From assembly GCA_016466735.1 (NCBI GenBank), contig JAAOED010000006.1, positions 1 to 64,000 of the forward strand: a DNA stretch of 64,000 nucleotides, in the 5' to 3' direction. The stretch's first letter is position 1; each line of letters opens with the position of its first letter. Below the pieces are notes generated by a model, which saw nothing but the letters and a program-made list of their open reading frames with translations, ran no database searches and was not told the origin of the DNA. The stretch comes from Weissella confusa. Lineage in GTDB: Bacteria > Bacillota > Bacilli > Lactobacillales > Lactobacillaceae. The translations under genes were made by a program, and so were the position numbers. This document shows positions 35,805-44,870 of the stretch, piece by piece.

Positions 35805-35865
35805 AACTTATAATTTTCACTAAAAGCCCCTTACGACAAGGGTTTTCAACACGCATTTTAAAAAA

Positions 35866-35892
35866 TTAGCACTCTAGCAAAGAGAGTGCTAG
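35866..35892 (+). promoter_or_regulatory. CIRCE operator (HrcA binding site) of clpL
   Basis: TTAGCACTC-N9-GAGTGCTAG matches the CIRCE consensus TTAGCACTC-N9-GAGTGCTAA with one mismatch at the last base. It lies 7 nt upstream of the -35 of the clpL promoter, so HrcA would block polymerase from the upstream side. No CtsR heptamer repeat was found nearby. Confidence 0.92.
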
Positions 35893-35899
35893 AAAATGC

Positions 35900-35928
35900 T
35901 TGCAATGGTTTTGTAATAGTTGTACAAT
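35900..35928 (+). promoter_or_regulatory. clpL promoter
   Basis: TTGCAA (35900-35905), a 17-nt spacer and TACAAT (35923-35928), giving a leader of about 80 nt. Confidence 0.7.
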
Positions 35929-36013
35929 TAGATTACAAGGTTGAGGGATGGCCGTGGGGGCCTCCTCATTACAACCGAGTTTAACAATTGAATATTGGGG
36001 GATTGTAAATAAA

Positions 36014-38116
36014 ATGGCAAACTTTAATGATTTTAACAACATGGATGATATTTTTAACCAAATGATGGGCCGTATGGGTGGCTTTAACTCAGAGAATTCT
36101 CGTTATTTGATTAACGGACGTGAAGTAACGCCTGAAGAATTTGCAGAATATCGTCGTACCGGTCAACTACCTAATAGTGCTAACCAAGACTTGCCAGAAG
36201 TCGAGCCAAATGGTCAAGCACCAAAGAAGGATGGGATTCTAGCAAAGCTTGGTCGTAACTTGACGCAAGAAGCCCGCGAAGGTTTGTTGGATCCAGTTAT
36301 CGGTCGTAACAAGGAAATTCAAGAAACGGCTGAAATTTTGAGTCGTCGTACCAAGAACAACCCAGTGCTTGTCGGAGACGCTGGTGTTGGTAAGACTGCG
36401 GTTGTCGAAGGCTTGGCACAAGCGATTGTCGCTGGTGACGTGCCGGCCTCAATCCGAAACAAGGAAGTTATCTCAATCGATCTTTCAAGCATCGAAGCCG
36501 GTACACAATACCGTGGTTCATTCGAAGAGAACGTGCAAAACTTGATTAAGGAAGTCAAGGAAGCCGGTAACGTAATTATCTTCTTCGACGAGATTCACCA
36601 AATCCTTGGTACAGGTGCGATGGGTGGTGATTCAGGGTCAAAGGGCTTGGCTGATATTTTGAAGCCTGCTTTGAGCCGTGGTGAGTTCACCGTTATCGGT
36701 GCAACGACACAAGACGAATACCGTAACACAATTTTGAAGAACGCTGCTTTGGCACGTCGTTTCAACGAAGTAACAGTTAATGCACCTTCACCAGAGGATG
36801 CCTTCAACATCTTGCTTGGTTTGCGTGACTTGTACGCCCAACACCACAACGTTGAATTGCCTGACAATGTTTTGAAAGCAGCGGTTGATTACTCAATCCA
36901 ATACATTCCACAACGTTCTTTGCCTGATAAGGCCATTGACTTGTTGGACATGACGGCGGCTCACTTGGCTGCTAAGAACCCCGTCACTGACGTCGTTTCA
37001 TTGGAAGAGCAAATCAAGCGTGAGCGTGAAGCACAACAACTAGCTGCTGATAAGGAAGATTACGAGTCAGCTGCACAACACAAGGTTAAGATTGACGAAT
37101 TGCAAAAGCAAATTGACGACGCAGGCGAGGCTAAGAAGGTGACGGCTACGGTTAACGACGTGGCTGAGTCAGTTGAGCGTTTGACTGGTGTGCCAGTTGC
37201 ACAAATGGGTGCATCAGACATTGAGCGTTTGAAGGGTATTAACGAGCGTTTGCGTGGTAAGGTTATTGGTCAAGACGATGCCGTTGAGGCCGTGTCACGT
37301 GCCATCCGTCGTAACCGTGCCGGCTTCGATGAAGGCAACCGTCCAATTGGTAGCTTCTTGTTCGTCGGACCTACTGGAACAGGTAAGACTGAGTTGGCAA
37401 AGCAATTGGCTTTGGATATGTTTGGGTCAAAGGATCACGTTATCCGTTTGGATATGTCAGAATACTCAGATTTGACGGCTGTTTCAAAGTTGATCGGTGC
37501 AACTGCCGGATACGTTGGATATGATGATAACAGCAACACATTGACTGAGCGTGTTCGTCGTCAACCATATGCTATCGTCTTGCTAGATGAGATTGAAAAG
37601 GCTAACCCACAAGTGTTGACCTTGTTGTTGCAAGTAATGGACGACGGTCGTTTGACTGACGGACAAGGAAACACGGTTAACTTCAAGAACACCGTTGTGA
37701 TTGCAACGTCAAACGCCGGCTTTGGAAATGAAGCCTTGATGGGTGACGATGCCAAGGATAAGGAATTGATGGAGAAGTTGGCACCATACTTCCGTCCAGA
37801 GTTCTTGAACCGCTTCAACGCCATTGTTGAATTCTCACACTTGACGAAGGAAGACTTGAACCAAATCGTCGACTTGATGTTGAATGACGTTAACGATACC
37901 TTGGCCAAGAAGGATATCGTGTTGACGGTAACGCCTGCAGCCAAAGCTTGGTTAATCGACGAGGGTTACGATGAGGCTATGGGAGCACGTCCATTGCGCC
38001 GTGTTATCGAGCAACAAATTCGTGACAACGTGACTGACTTCTACTTGGATCACTTGGACGCTAAGAACTTGCAAGCTGACCTTGTTGATAACAAGATTGT
38101 TATTTCAGAATTGTAA
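36014..38116 (+). CDS. clpL: ATP-dependent Clp-type chaperone ClpL
   Basis: HSP100 disaggregase, 700 residues, heat- and stress-induced in lactic acid bacteria. The short N-terminus has the ClpL-type block [20 protein letters not shown] instead of a full Clp N-domain. It has two AAA+ modules (Walker [10 protein letters not shown] and GPTGTGKTE; Walker [11 protein letters not shown] and VLLDEIEKA) with a coiled-coil middle containing [23 protein letters not shown] 36014 matches the family start, but GGGGGA lies 12 nt away. The frame stays open upstream, and a GTG at 35954 sits 6 nt after GAGGG, so a longer protein is possible. HrcA control is predicted from CIRCE. Confidence 0.93.
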   Translation: MANFNDFNNMDDIFNQMMGRMGGFNSENSRYLINGREVTPEEFAEYRRTGQLPNSANQDLPEVEPNGQAPKKDGILAKLGRNLTQEAREGLLDPVIGRNKEIQETAEILSRRTKNNPVLVGDAGVGKTAVVEGLAQAIVAGDVPASIRNKEVISIDLSSIEAGTQYRGSFEENVQNLIKEVKEAGNVIIFFDEIHQILGTGAMGGDSGSKGLADILKPALSRGEFTVIGATTQDEYRNTILKNAALARRFNEVTVNAPSPEDAFNILLGLRDLYAQHHNVELPDNVLKAAVDYSIQYIPQRSLPDKAIDLLDMTAAHLAAKNPVTDVVSLEEQIKREREAQQLAADKEDYESAAQHKVKIDELQKQIDDAGEAKKVTATVNDVAESVERLTGVPVAQMGASDIERLKGINERLRGKVIGQDDAVEAVSRAIRRNRAGFDEGNRPIGSFLFVGPTGTGKTELAKQLALDMFGSKDHVIRLDMSEYSDLTAVSKLIGATAGYVGYDDNSNTLTERVRRQPYAIVLLDEIEKANPQVLTLLLQVMDDGRLTDGQGNTVNFKNTVVIATSNAGFGNEALMGDDAKDKELMEKLAPYFRPEFLNRFNAIVEFSHLTKEDLNQIVDLMLNDVNDTLAKKDIVLTVTPAAKAWLIDEGYDEAMGARPLRRVIEQQIRDNVTDFYLDHLDAKNLQADLVDNKIVISEL

Positions 38117-38134
38117 AAAATTTAAGTTGCTAAA

Positions 38135-38171
38135 AGGGCCTGTAAACCGCTGTTTACAGGCCCCTAATTTT
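38135..38171 (+). terminator. Terminator of clpL
   Basis: GGGCCTGTAAAC pairs with GTTTACAGGCCC, followed by CTAATTTTT. Confidence 0.88.
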
Positions 38172-38233
38172 TACCGGCGAATAAAATGGGTGTAAACTTT
38201 ATTATGTAAGAATATTGAGATAGGGTGGATAAC

Positions 38234-39424
38234 ATGTTAGAAAAACAAGTATTTAGCAAGCTTTTGTCTAAAGCTTTTGATGTGCCCGTTATGGTGACAT
38301 ATTGGGACGGCAAGTCAGAAAACTACGGTGATGGTTTGCCAAAGATTCACATCAAGTTAAATGATAAGCCAAACATGAAGTCCTTAGCCAAGATGCCAAC
38401 ATTGACACTCGCTGAGGCGTACATGAATCGTGGCATTGAAATTGAAGGAAGCATTCAAGAATTAATTGCTTCCGCCTACCGTCAATCCGGTAGTTTTTTG
38501 ACAGATCAAAGCGGTTTCAAGGGCACGTTAACGAAAATGCTCCACGGCCACGATAAGAATGAATCTAAAGAAGACATTCACAGTCACTATGATATTGGTA
38601 ACGACTTCTATAAGGAGTGGTTGGATCCATCAATGACATATTCTGCAGCGTACTGGCCAAGGGATGATATGACGTTGGAAGAGGCTCAAATGGCTAAGGT
38701 TCACCATATTTTGGACAAGTTGCACAGTGAGCCGGGTAAGAAGTTACTAGATATTGGTTCTGGCTGGGGTACGTTGATTATCACAGCCGCCCAAGAATAC
38801 GGCCTTGAGACATACGGGGTTACGTTGTCAGAAGAACAATACGCCTTTACGAATCAACGCATTCAAGAATTAGGCCTCCAAGATAAGGTCCATGTCATGT
38901 TACGAGATTACCGTGACGTGGATATGACATTTAACTACATTACATCAGTTGGGATGTTTGAGCACGTTGGTAAGGAAAACCTCGGTGAGTACTTTAAGGA
39001 CGTTGCTAATTATCTTGTACCAAATGGTCGTGCATTGATTCATGGTATCACTGGTCAACACTACGGCGCTGGCGTAGATCCATTCATTCAAAAGTACATC
39101 TTCCCTGGTGGCTACATTCCAAATATTGCTGAGAATGTGACCCACATTATGGAAGCCGGTATGCAATTGGACGATATCGAGCCATTACGTCGTCACTACC
39201 AAAAGACGTTGGAAACGTGGACTAAGAATTACCATGCCGTTTACGATGAAACAGTTACAAATCGTGGTGAAGCCTTTGCGCGAGCTTGGGATTTATATCT
39301 ACAGGGTAGTGCTGCTTCATTTGAATCAGGGAATATTGATGTTATTCAATTCCTGATGACGAAAGGGGCAGCTGGTCAAGGTTTGCCTATGAGTCGTGCC
39401 TACATGACAGCTCGTGAAAATTAA
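38234..39424 (+). CDS. cfa: Cyclopropane-fatty-acyl-phospholipid synthase
   Basis: Adds a methylene group from S-adenosylmethionine to unsaturated acyl chains of membrane lipids, a common acid and stress adaptation. The 396-residue protein has the N-terminal lipid-interaction region, the CFA block [20 protein letters not shown] split near 120-140, the SAM-binding loop [19 protein letters not shown], and SVGMFEHVG. The end segment [19 protein letters not shown] is typical. ATG 38234 follows AGGGTGG; an in-frame GTG at 38225 is part of that site. Monocistronic. Confidence 0.95.
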   Translation: MLEKQVFSKLLSKAFDVPVMVTYWDGKSENYGDGLPKIHIKLNDKPNMKSLAKMPTLTLAEAYMNRGIEIEGSIQELIASAYRQSGSFLTDQSGFKGTLTKMLHGHDKNESKEDIHSHYDIGNDFYKEWLDPSMTYSAAYWPRDDMTLEEAQMAKVHHILDKLHSEPGKKLLDIGSGWGTLIITAAQEYGLETYGVTLSEEQYAFTNQRIQELGLQDKVHVMLRDYRDVDMTFNYITSVGMFEHVGKENLGEYFKDVANYLVPNGRALIHGITGQHYGAGVDPFIQKYIFPGGYIPNIAENVTHIMEAGMQLDDIEPLRRHYQKTLETWTKNYHAVYDETVTNRGEAFARAWDLYLQGSAASFESGNIDVIQFLMTKGAAGQGLPMSRAYMTAREN

Positions 39425-39432
39425 ATATCTTT

Positions 39433-39467
39433 AAGCGCTTGCGACGTTTTGTGGCAGGCGCTTTTTA
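39433..39467 (+). terminator. Terminator of cfa
   Basis: AAGCGCTTGC pairs with GCAGGCGCTT (one G-U), followed by TTTT. Confidence 0.82.
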
Positions 39468-39474
39468 CAATTAT

Positions 39475-39502
39475 GTAACGAAAGCGTTTTCTTAAAACTA
39501 TT
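39475..39502 (+). promoter_or_regulatory. Shared upstream element of the matrixin genes, copy 1
   Basis: This 28-nt block and 40509-40536 are identical at 21 of 28 positions and lie about 100 nt (copy 2: about 67 nt) before the two paralogous metalloprotease starts. The centre AACGAAAGCGTTTTC resembles a catabolite-responsive element with one deviation. Either shared regulation or leftover duplication. Confidence 0.4.
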
Positions 39503-39601
39503 TCATTTCGCTAACCTTTCGTAACCGCTATGCTAATCAAACGAAAGATCGAAAAGGCGACCGCAGACGCCAAATTAGAGACACAAGGTGAGTGAAGAAT
39601 T

Positions 39602-40444
39602 ATGAAGTTTATTAAAGGATTAGCCAGTCTTGCATTGGGAACGCTGGTTTTAGCCAATGCAACCATCGCTAACGCAGCTACGTGGGCATACAGCAATCTA
39701 AACGCATCAGATACAGTTGTGGCGTACTCAGCCGATTATCCAACGCAAACTGCAGTAGCGGCAGCTTATTGGAACAGCATCGCAGGAACAACCGTTGTTG
39801 CCGTGACGAATAATCAAGCTGACGCAACGGTCACGATTGAAAAGAAGGATACACCAGCTGGTGACGCCGATCCAAACGTGGCGCTAACTTACGCACCAAA
39901 TGGCATTACCGATATTTATCCATCACGCATCGCCTCACAAGGGGTTGATTTGCAAACGGTCATTACCCACGAACTAGGTCACTCTTTGGGGTTGGACCAC
40001 GATGCCGGATCAACTTTGATGGCGCCTGCTGGCGGTCAGTTAGGTGGACAAGCACACGATTACCAGGCTTTGAAGGCTGACCTAGCTAGTCATGGTCGTC
40101 AATTAGATAATCCAGCCTATGAAGCATCAACAGCATCTAGTCAAACGAGCGCAGCTTCATCAGAGACATCAGTCAGCGAAAAGCGTACATCAGCTGAAAC
40201 GGCATCTGCTCCTGAGCAAGAGCCATCCGAGACGACTAGTACAGAGGTTACCGAGACAACCACAAGTCAAATTGCCGGTTCAGCAACCGTCACGCGTGAC
40301 GCCACTTCTGTTAAGCCATCCTCAGCTACTGTAAGTGTTGAATCGTTACCCGAACCAACAAAAGCTAGCAATCAAGGTGGTCGTCTGCAACAAGAAGTGA
40401 AGGTGGTTATTCACAAAGTTTCAGACGCCTTAGCAACAAAGTAA
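39602..40444 (+). CDS. Secreted matrixin-type zinc metalloprotease
   Basis: A 280-residue exported metalloprotease. It has a signal peptide of about 25 residues (cleavage after IANA), then a matrixin-like catalytic domain with the zinc motif HELGHSLGLDH (HExxHxxGxxH, about residues 122-132) and the Met-turn STLMAP. The tail from about 175 is Ser/Thr/Glu-rich, probably a wall-spanning or flexible region; there is no LPxTG motif or clear membrane anchor. No pro-domain cysteine switch is visible. AAGGTGAG precedes ATG 39602. A tandem paralogue follows at 40603. The physiological substrate is unknown. Confidence 0.85.
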   Translation: MKFIKGLASLALGTLVLANATIANAATWAYSNLNASDTVVAYSADYPTQTAVAAAYWNSIAGTTVVAVTNNQADATVTIEKKDTPAGDADPNVALTYAPNGITDIYPSRIASQGVDLQTVITHELGHSLGLDHDAGSTLMAPAGGQLGGQAHDYQALKADLASHGRQLDNPAYEASTASSQTSAASSETSVSEKRTSAETASAPEQEPSETTSTEVTETTTSQIAGSATVTRDATSVKPSSATVSVESLPEPTKASNQGGRLQQEVKVVIHKVSDALATK

Positions 40445-40458
40445 CGTCATTCTTATGC

Positions 40459-40490
40459 AACTCCCTGATAACAAAATTGGGGAGTTTTTT
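40459..40490 (+). terminator. Terminator of the first matrixin gene
   Basis: AACTCCC pairs with GGGGAGTT, followed by TTTTT. Confidence 0.8.
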
Positions 40491-40508
40491 CATTGACTTT
40501 TCAGTTTG

Positions 40509-40536
40509 TTAACAAAAACGCTTACATAAAACCATT
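40509..40536 (+). promoter_or_regulatory. Shared upstream element of the matrixin genes, copy 2
   Basis: Second copy of the 28-nt block at 39475-39502. It is followed by an inverted repeat CTTAC-GAAAC-GTAAG near 40545-40559. Confidence 0.4.
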
Positions 40537-40602
40537 GACTTTAACTTACGAAACGTAAGGTGTAGCTTGGATGATGAGTTATAAATAGTAGGGATATGAA
40601 TC

Positions 40603-41460
40603 ATGAATTTTTCAAAGGGACTGCTTGGTGTGGCAGTTGCTGCTACATTGCTAGCAGACACACCATCAGCTCATGCCGTTACATGGGCAACGAGTAATTT
40701 GAACAGCAGCAATACGGTCGTGGCTTACTCGCCAGACTATCCAAGTCAAGTGGCCAACGCAGCGTCTTACTGGAACAATCTAGCTGGGACTACCGTTGTG
40801 GGTGTGACAAACGACCCCAGTGCCGCGTCAGTTACGATTAAAGACGTACCCGTACCAGACGGTGACAACACACCAAATTTGGCTTTGACTTTTGCGCCAA
40901 CTGGGGAAACCGATATCTATCAGCAACGCATCACTGAGTAAGGGGCTGATTTGCAAACGGTTATTACCCACGAACTAGGTCATTCATTAGGGTTGGATCA
41001 CGACCTAGCTTCTACCCTAATGGCCCCCTCGAACGGTCGTCTTGGTGACCAGGCGCACGATTATGTAGCGCTTAAGGCTGATTTAGCAAGTCACGGGCGT
41101 CAAATTGATAATCCAGCATTTGATGACAAGCAAACATCACAAGCTGATAGCTCATCTGCACCTGCAAGTGCAGCGGCTACAAGCCAAGCTGAATCAAATG
41201 ACGCTTCATCAGCAACACAAGCGTCACAAACAACCACGAGCCGAACAGCTCGAGCAAGTCGCGACGATGCAAGTACGCAATCACAACAACTTACAACTAT
41301 TGAAACAGCCCCCGACCAACCGAAGACATTTGATGCAAAGATGTCAACGGTGACACATAACGCAACCAAGCGCATTGTAGAAAGTGCCATGATTGTGGTT
41401 GGTGCCGTAGCTGGACTATTTACAGCGATGGCTCGTTATTCACGAACGCATATCGATTAA
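40603..41460 (+). pseudogene. Second matrixin-type metalloprotease, interrupted by an in-frame TAA
   Basis: Paralogue of 39602-40444 in one continuous frame of 286 codons, broken by a single TAA at 40939-40941. The paralogue has a Gln codon (CAA) at the aligned position, so one C-to-T change explains the stop. The first 112 residues include the signal peptide and the N-terminal half. The catalytic HELGHSLGLDH and STLMAP lie after the stop, so no active secreted enzyme is made without readthrough. Unlike its sister it ends in a hydrophobic segment (AMIVVGAVAGLFTAMARYS), a possible membrane anchor. The reading frame is otherwise intact, suggesting a recent mutation or a strain variant. Confidence 0.85.
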
Positions 41461-41470
41461 GCGAGATATT

Positions 41471-41509
41471 AGACTTTCCATTTGTACAAGTGGGAAGTCT
41501 TTTTATTTT
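41471..41509 (+). terminator. Terminator of the second matrixin gene
   Basis: AGACTTTCCA pairs with TGGGAAGTCT, followed by TTTTTATTTT. Confidence 0.82.
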
Positions 41510-41588
41510 ACGGATTTATTAGTCAATTCGCATTTGTATACTTGTGTATAGTAAGTTTGCTGGACTTTAACAAGCATAGGAGGGACAA

Positions 41589-42641
41589 ATGTTTTTAGCA
41601 ATCAGAGAGATTAAAAAAGAAAAATTGCGGTATGGGTTGATTCTTACCGTGGTTGTCTTGATCAGTTATTTAATTTTCATTTTAAGTGCCTTAGCTTTAG
41701 GACTTGCAACAGCTAACACCGCCGCGGTAGACAGCTGGCAATCTAAGTCGTTTGTGATGACCAAAGATGCTAATGGGAATGCCGGACAATCGCTGTTGAC
41801 GACGAAACAAGTGAATGAATTGGCTGGCAAGCAGACCGCAACGTTGGGGATTACACCAGTGAATATGAAAATTGGTAGCAAGCGAGAGTCCGCACAATTC
41901 GTTGGGATGAACAATGATGAATATATCGCTAAAAATTTACAATTAACCAAGGGACACTTACCAAAGGCAGCTAACGAAGTTGTTGTCGCCGACTCGGTCG
42001 ACAAGAATATTTATGGGATGGGTGACGACATTTCGATTGGTCTTTCTGACACAAAATATAAAATTGTGGGTTATGTCAAAAATGCCACGTATAACACGGC
42101 ACCGGTGATTTATGGTGAGTTAGCACAGTGGCGTGTCATTAAGGGCGTATCTAACCAATTCCAAGGTAGCGTGGTTGCTTCGAAAACTTCACAATCGGTC
42201 GACGATAAGTCATTGAAGACCTATTCATACCAGGCATTTATCAATAAACTACCGGGTTATACGCCACAAAAAGCCACTTTTGGTCTCATGATTGGTTTCT
42301 TGATTGTGATTTCATTAATTGTAATCACAATCTTCCTCTATATTCTAACCGTTCAAAAATTGCCAAACTTGGCGGTATTGCGCGCACAAGGGATTCCAAA
42401 TCGTTTCTTGGCTCAAAATACGTTATTTGAAACTTTCTTTATTATGGCAACTGGGATCATCGTTGGTGCTGTGCTATCGGCATTAACTGAATTTGGTATT
42501 CCTGATAGCGTGCCAATGGCATTTGACTGGGGATTAATGGGACTCATTGCAGCTGGATTGCTGGTAACCGGCTTGCTAGGTGCGATTATTCCAATTCGTG
42601 TCATTAGCAGGATTGACCCAGTATCAGTAATCGGAGGTTAA
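41589..42641 (+). CDS. ABC exporter permease, FtsX-like (HrtB/MacB type)
   Basis: A 350-residue permease with one N-terminal helix (LILTVVVLISYLIFILSALA), a large extracellular domain (about 45-230) and three C-terminal helices of the FtsX fold. The opening MFLAIREIKKEKLRYG is typical of Lactobacillales permeases related to the heme exporter HrtB, but the substrate is only a guess. AGGAGG precedes ATG 41589. A near-repeat TTGTATAC/TTGTGTATAG at about 41534-41551 may be a promoter operator. The ATPase gene follows 4 nt later. Confidence 0.82.
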   Translation: MFLAIREIKKEKLRYGLILTVVVLISYLIFILSALALGLATANTAAVDSWQSKSFVMTKDANGNAGQSLLTTKQVNELAGKQTATLGITPVNMKIGSKRESAQFVGMNNDEYIAKNLQLTKGHLPKAANEVVVADSVDKNIYGMGDDISIGLSDTKYKIVGYVKNATYNTAPVIYGELAQWRVIKGVSNQFQGSVVASKTSQSVDDKSLKTYSYQAFINKLPGYTPQKATFGLMIGFLIVISLIVITIFLYILTVQKLPNLAVLRAQGIPNRFLAQNTLFETFFIMATGIIVGAVLSALTEFGIPDSVPMAFDWGLMGLIAAGLLVTGLLGAIIPIRVISRIDPVSVIGG

Positions 42642-42645
42642 AAAG

Positions 42646-43326
42646 ATGCATGAAGAAAAACTAGCCCTGGAACATGTCACCAAAAAATTTGGTCAGAAAA
42701 CAAATTTGGTAACGGCACTAGAGGATGTCAGTTTATCCTTTGCGGCCGGTGAAGTCTCACTGATTATTGGGCCTTCGGGTTCTGGTAAAAGTACCTTGCT
42801 AACCATTTTAGACGGGTTACAGACGCCGACGAATGGTTCAGTACGATTGAACGGTCGTGACATTAGCGATTTGAGCAACAAAGAGGCTGAAAAAACACGT
42901 CTGGAACAAATTGGTTTCGTCCTACAGGCATACAATCTTGTGCCATATTTAACGGTTGCGGATCAATTTAAATTGGTTGACCAAGTGAATCCCAACGATA
43001 ACCTTAGTCCAGCGGCTTTTGATAAAATTATCGAAACGCTTGGCATTCAAAAATTATTAAACAAATACCCCGGTGAATTGTCTGGTGGGCAACAGCAACG
43101 CGTGGCGATTGCGCGTGCATTGTATACTAACCCAGCAATTATCTTGGCGGATGAACCGACAGCGGCTTTGGATACGGCTCGTGTCAAAGAAGTTGGGCAA
43201 CTCTTCGCCAACATTGCCCATGATGATCAAAAAGCAGTCGTCATTGTGACACACGATGATCGACTACGTGAGTTTTCCGATAATGTCTACAAGATTGTTG
43301 ACGGAAAGCTATCTAATACGGACTGA
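42646..43326 (+). CDS. ABC exporter ATP-binding protein (LolD/HrtA type)
   Basis: A 226-residue ATPase with Walker A GPSGSGKST (about 42-50), Q-loop FVLQAYNLV, signature LSGGQQQRVAIARAL, Walker B IILADEPTAALD and the switch histidine in VIVTHDD. It belongs to the MacB/LolD family that pairs with FtsX-type permeases and extracts substrates from the membrane or periphery. It is in an operon with the preceding permease. No terminator is seen; the next gene starts 73 nt later. Confidence 0.9.
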   Translation: MHEEKLALEHVTKKFGQKTNLVTALEDVSLSFAAGEVSLIIGPSGSGKSTLLTILDGLQTPTNGSVRLNGRDISDLSNKEAEKTRLEQIGFVLQAYNLVPYLTVADQFKLVDQVNPNDNLSPAAFDKIIETLGIQKLLNKYPGELSGGQQQRVAIARALYTNPAIILADEPTAALDTARVKEVGQLFANIAHDDQKAVVIVTHDDRLREFSDNVYKIVDGKLSNTD

Positions 43327-43398
43327 TTAACACACTTTCGAACACCTTTTGGGTATACTAGAGTAGTTAAACAGAATTAAAGTAAGGGAGGGCCTCGT

Positions 43399-43725
43399 AT
43401 GTTGAGGAATCCTTGGTTAAAAATTATCCTCGCCATCGGATTTGAAGATGGTTGGGTCGTTGGTCTTAAGCACGCTGACGAATGGTGGCAATGGGGACTA
43501 ACCCTAATTGCTTTGGGGTTGTCATTCCTCTTGTTTATGACCGCGGTCGACAAGTTGCCCGTTGGTACTGTGTATGCTGTATTCGTTGGACTTGGTTCCG
43601 CTGCAACTGTTTTGACAGGGTCGTTGGTCTTTGGCGATAAGTTAGACTTGCCCGAATTACTGTTTCTAGCCATCTTGTTAGGTGGTGTGATTGGCCTTAA
43701 GTTGATAACGGAGGAACGCACATAA
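43399..43725 (+). CDS. ykkC: SMR-family exporter subunit (YkkC-like)
   Basis: A 108-residue four-helix small multidrug resistance protein, one half of a heteromeric pair. VGLKHADEWWQW and LPVGTVYAVFVGLGSAATV match Bacillus YkkC. The usual membrane-embedded Glu is in FEDGWVVGL (first helix). Members of the group export guanidinium or small cations; which applies here is unknown. GGGAGGG precedes ATG 43399. The upstream 70 nt hold a TATACT -10 but no guanidine riboswitch. The last base of the stop is the first base of the next gene's ATG. Confidence 0.85.
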   Translation: MLRNPWLKIILAIGFEDGWVVGLKHADEWWQWGLTLIALGLSFLLFMTAVDKLPVGTVYAVFVGLGSAATVLTGSLVFGDKLDLPELLFLAILLGGVIGLKLITEERT

Positions 43726-44048
43726 TGGCATGGTTATTTCTTGTTTTAGCCGGTCTAATGGAAGTGTCTGGCGTTATCATGATTAACGAATGGCAACGTC
43801 GCAAGGCTTGGTGGGCTGCCGCCGGTATGGCAATTGGTGGCGCATTGAGTATTGGCTTACTGGGTCTTGCTCTACGCCAAATTCCAATGGGAACCGGTTA
43901 TGCAATTTGGACTGGAATTGGGGCTGCCGGTGGTACGATTGTCGGTATGTACTTGTATAAAGAATCAAAAGATTGGAAGCGTATCTTATTTATTACGATG
44001 ATTATCGTCGGAGCGGTTGGATTGAAGCTAACCACTGGTAAAGGATAG
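43725..44048 (+). CDS. ykkD: SMR-family exporter subunit (YkkD-like)
   Basis: A 107-residue four-helix SMR protein, partner of the preceding subunit. LAGLMEVSGVIMIN carries the helix-1 glutamate, and PMGTGYAIWTGIGAAGGTIVG matches YkkD. The one-base overlap (TAATG) couples translation, as expected for a 1:1 heterodimer with opposite membrane topologies. It ends at a terminator, so the pair is a dicistronic unit separate from the ABC genes. Confidence 0.87.
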   Translation: MAWLFLVLAGLMEVSGVIMINEWQRRKAWWAAAGMAIGGALSIGLLGLALRQIPMGTGYAIWTGIGAAGGTIVGMYLYKESKDWKRILFITMIIVGAVGLKLTTGKG

Positions 44049-44053
44049 TAACC

Positions 44054-44078
44054 AAAAGAGGGGCAACCCTCTTTTTTT
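44054..44078 (+). terminator. Terminator of the SMR pair
   Basis: AAAGAGGGG pairs with CCCTCTTT around CAA, followed by a T run. Confidence 0.82.
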
Positions 44079-44187
44079 ATTGTTGCTCATTTTCGTCATA
44101 ACCGTTACGATTAAAGAATAGAAAAGACTTTGCTGAGCATCGATATACTGGGGAGTAGCGATTTTAGCAATTGATAGGGAATAATAT

Positions 44188-44760
44188 ATGCGAACACGAG
44201 ATGAGAATAAGATTCAAGCTTTAGAGAACGCCACGTTTGATTTAGTAGAAGAATCAGGAATTGCGAATTTAAGCATCAATAAACTAGCGAAACGCGCCGG
44301 TGTGTCAGTTGCGACCACCTATATTTATTATGAGAACAAGGCTGATTTATTGGGCCAACTGTTCAGTAAGGTACAAGAAAATTTAATCACACAATTACCA
44401 ATGCCAGATCAGACGCTTACACCACAAGATCAATTTGCAACCTTGATGCGTGATTATGCAGCAAATTTTGAAAAACATCCAAAGCAGGTCGCTTTCATGG
44501 CAACAATGGTCGCTAATCCGGAATTTTTGCCTGATGATATGCAAGGTGAAGGGTCATTGTTGAGCCCTGCTATGTTAACGGTTATTAAGCAGGCATATCA
44601 GCAACAACTACTTACGACGGCGAACGTTGATATCATCGTGGCTCAAGCCTTGCAACCCATGCAATGGCTCATGCAGTCGCGACTTCGTAATAATCTTAGC
44701 GTTAGTGAAGATGAACTAAATACACTTATTCAACTCGCAACCCGTGCGTTGTTTAAGTAA
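44188..44760 (+). CDS. TetR-family transcriptional regulator
   Basis: A 190-residue protein with an N-terminal TetR helix-turn-helix (ENATFDLVEESGIANLSINK then KRAGVSVATTYIYYENKADLL, about 10-55) and an alpha-helical ligand-binding domain. It is located between the SMR exporter pair and the flavoprotein gene; either or both may be targets, and no operator can be assigned by inspection. GATAGGGA precedes ATG 44188. A -10 (TATACT) lies about 40 nt upstream. Confidence 0.87.
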   Translation: MRTRDENKIQALENATFDLVEESGIANLSINKLAKRAGVSVATTYIYYENKADLLGQLFSKVQENLITQLPMPDQTLTPQDQFATLMRDYAANFEKHPKQVAFMATMVANPEFLPDDMQGEGSLLSPAMLTVIKQAYQQQLLTTANVDIIVAQALQPMQWLMQSRLRNNLSVSEDELNTLIQLATRALFK

Positions 44761-44767
44761 ATTTACG

Positions 44768-44797
44768 CACCTCAGATGATTTATCTGGGGTGTTTTT
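44768..44797 (+). terminator. Terminator of the tetR-type gene
   Basis: CACCTCAGAT pairs with ATCTGGGGTG, followed by TTTTT. Confidence 0.85.
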
Positions 44798-44870
44798 GTG
44801 TGAGTTACCAAAAACTTCTAAAGAACAAGCAGATAATATGCAATTTACTTACAATTTAGATACAATGGAT

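Noticed and set aside
35804-35965. CtsR operator (heptamer repeats GGTCAAA) upstream of clpL
   Set aside because: No such repeat was found; only CIRCE is present.
40951-41460. Independent 169-residue gene starting at TTG 40951
   Set aside because: No ribosome binding site, no signal peptide, and it continues the frame of 40603-40938 with clear similarity to the intact paralogue; it is the second half of a broken gene.
43327-43398. Guanidine-I riboswitch before the SMR pair
   Set aside because: The gap is too short and lacks the conserved stems.
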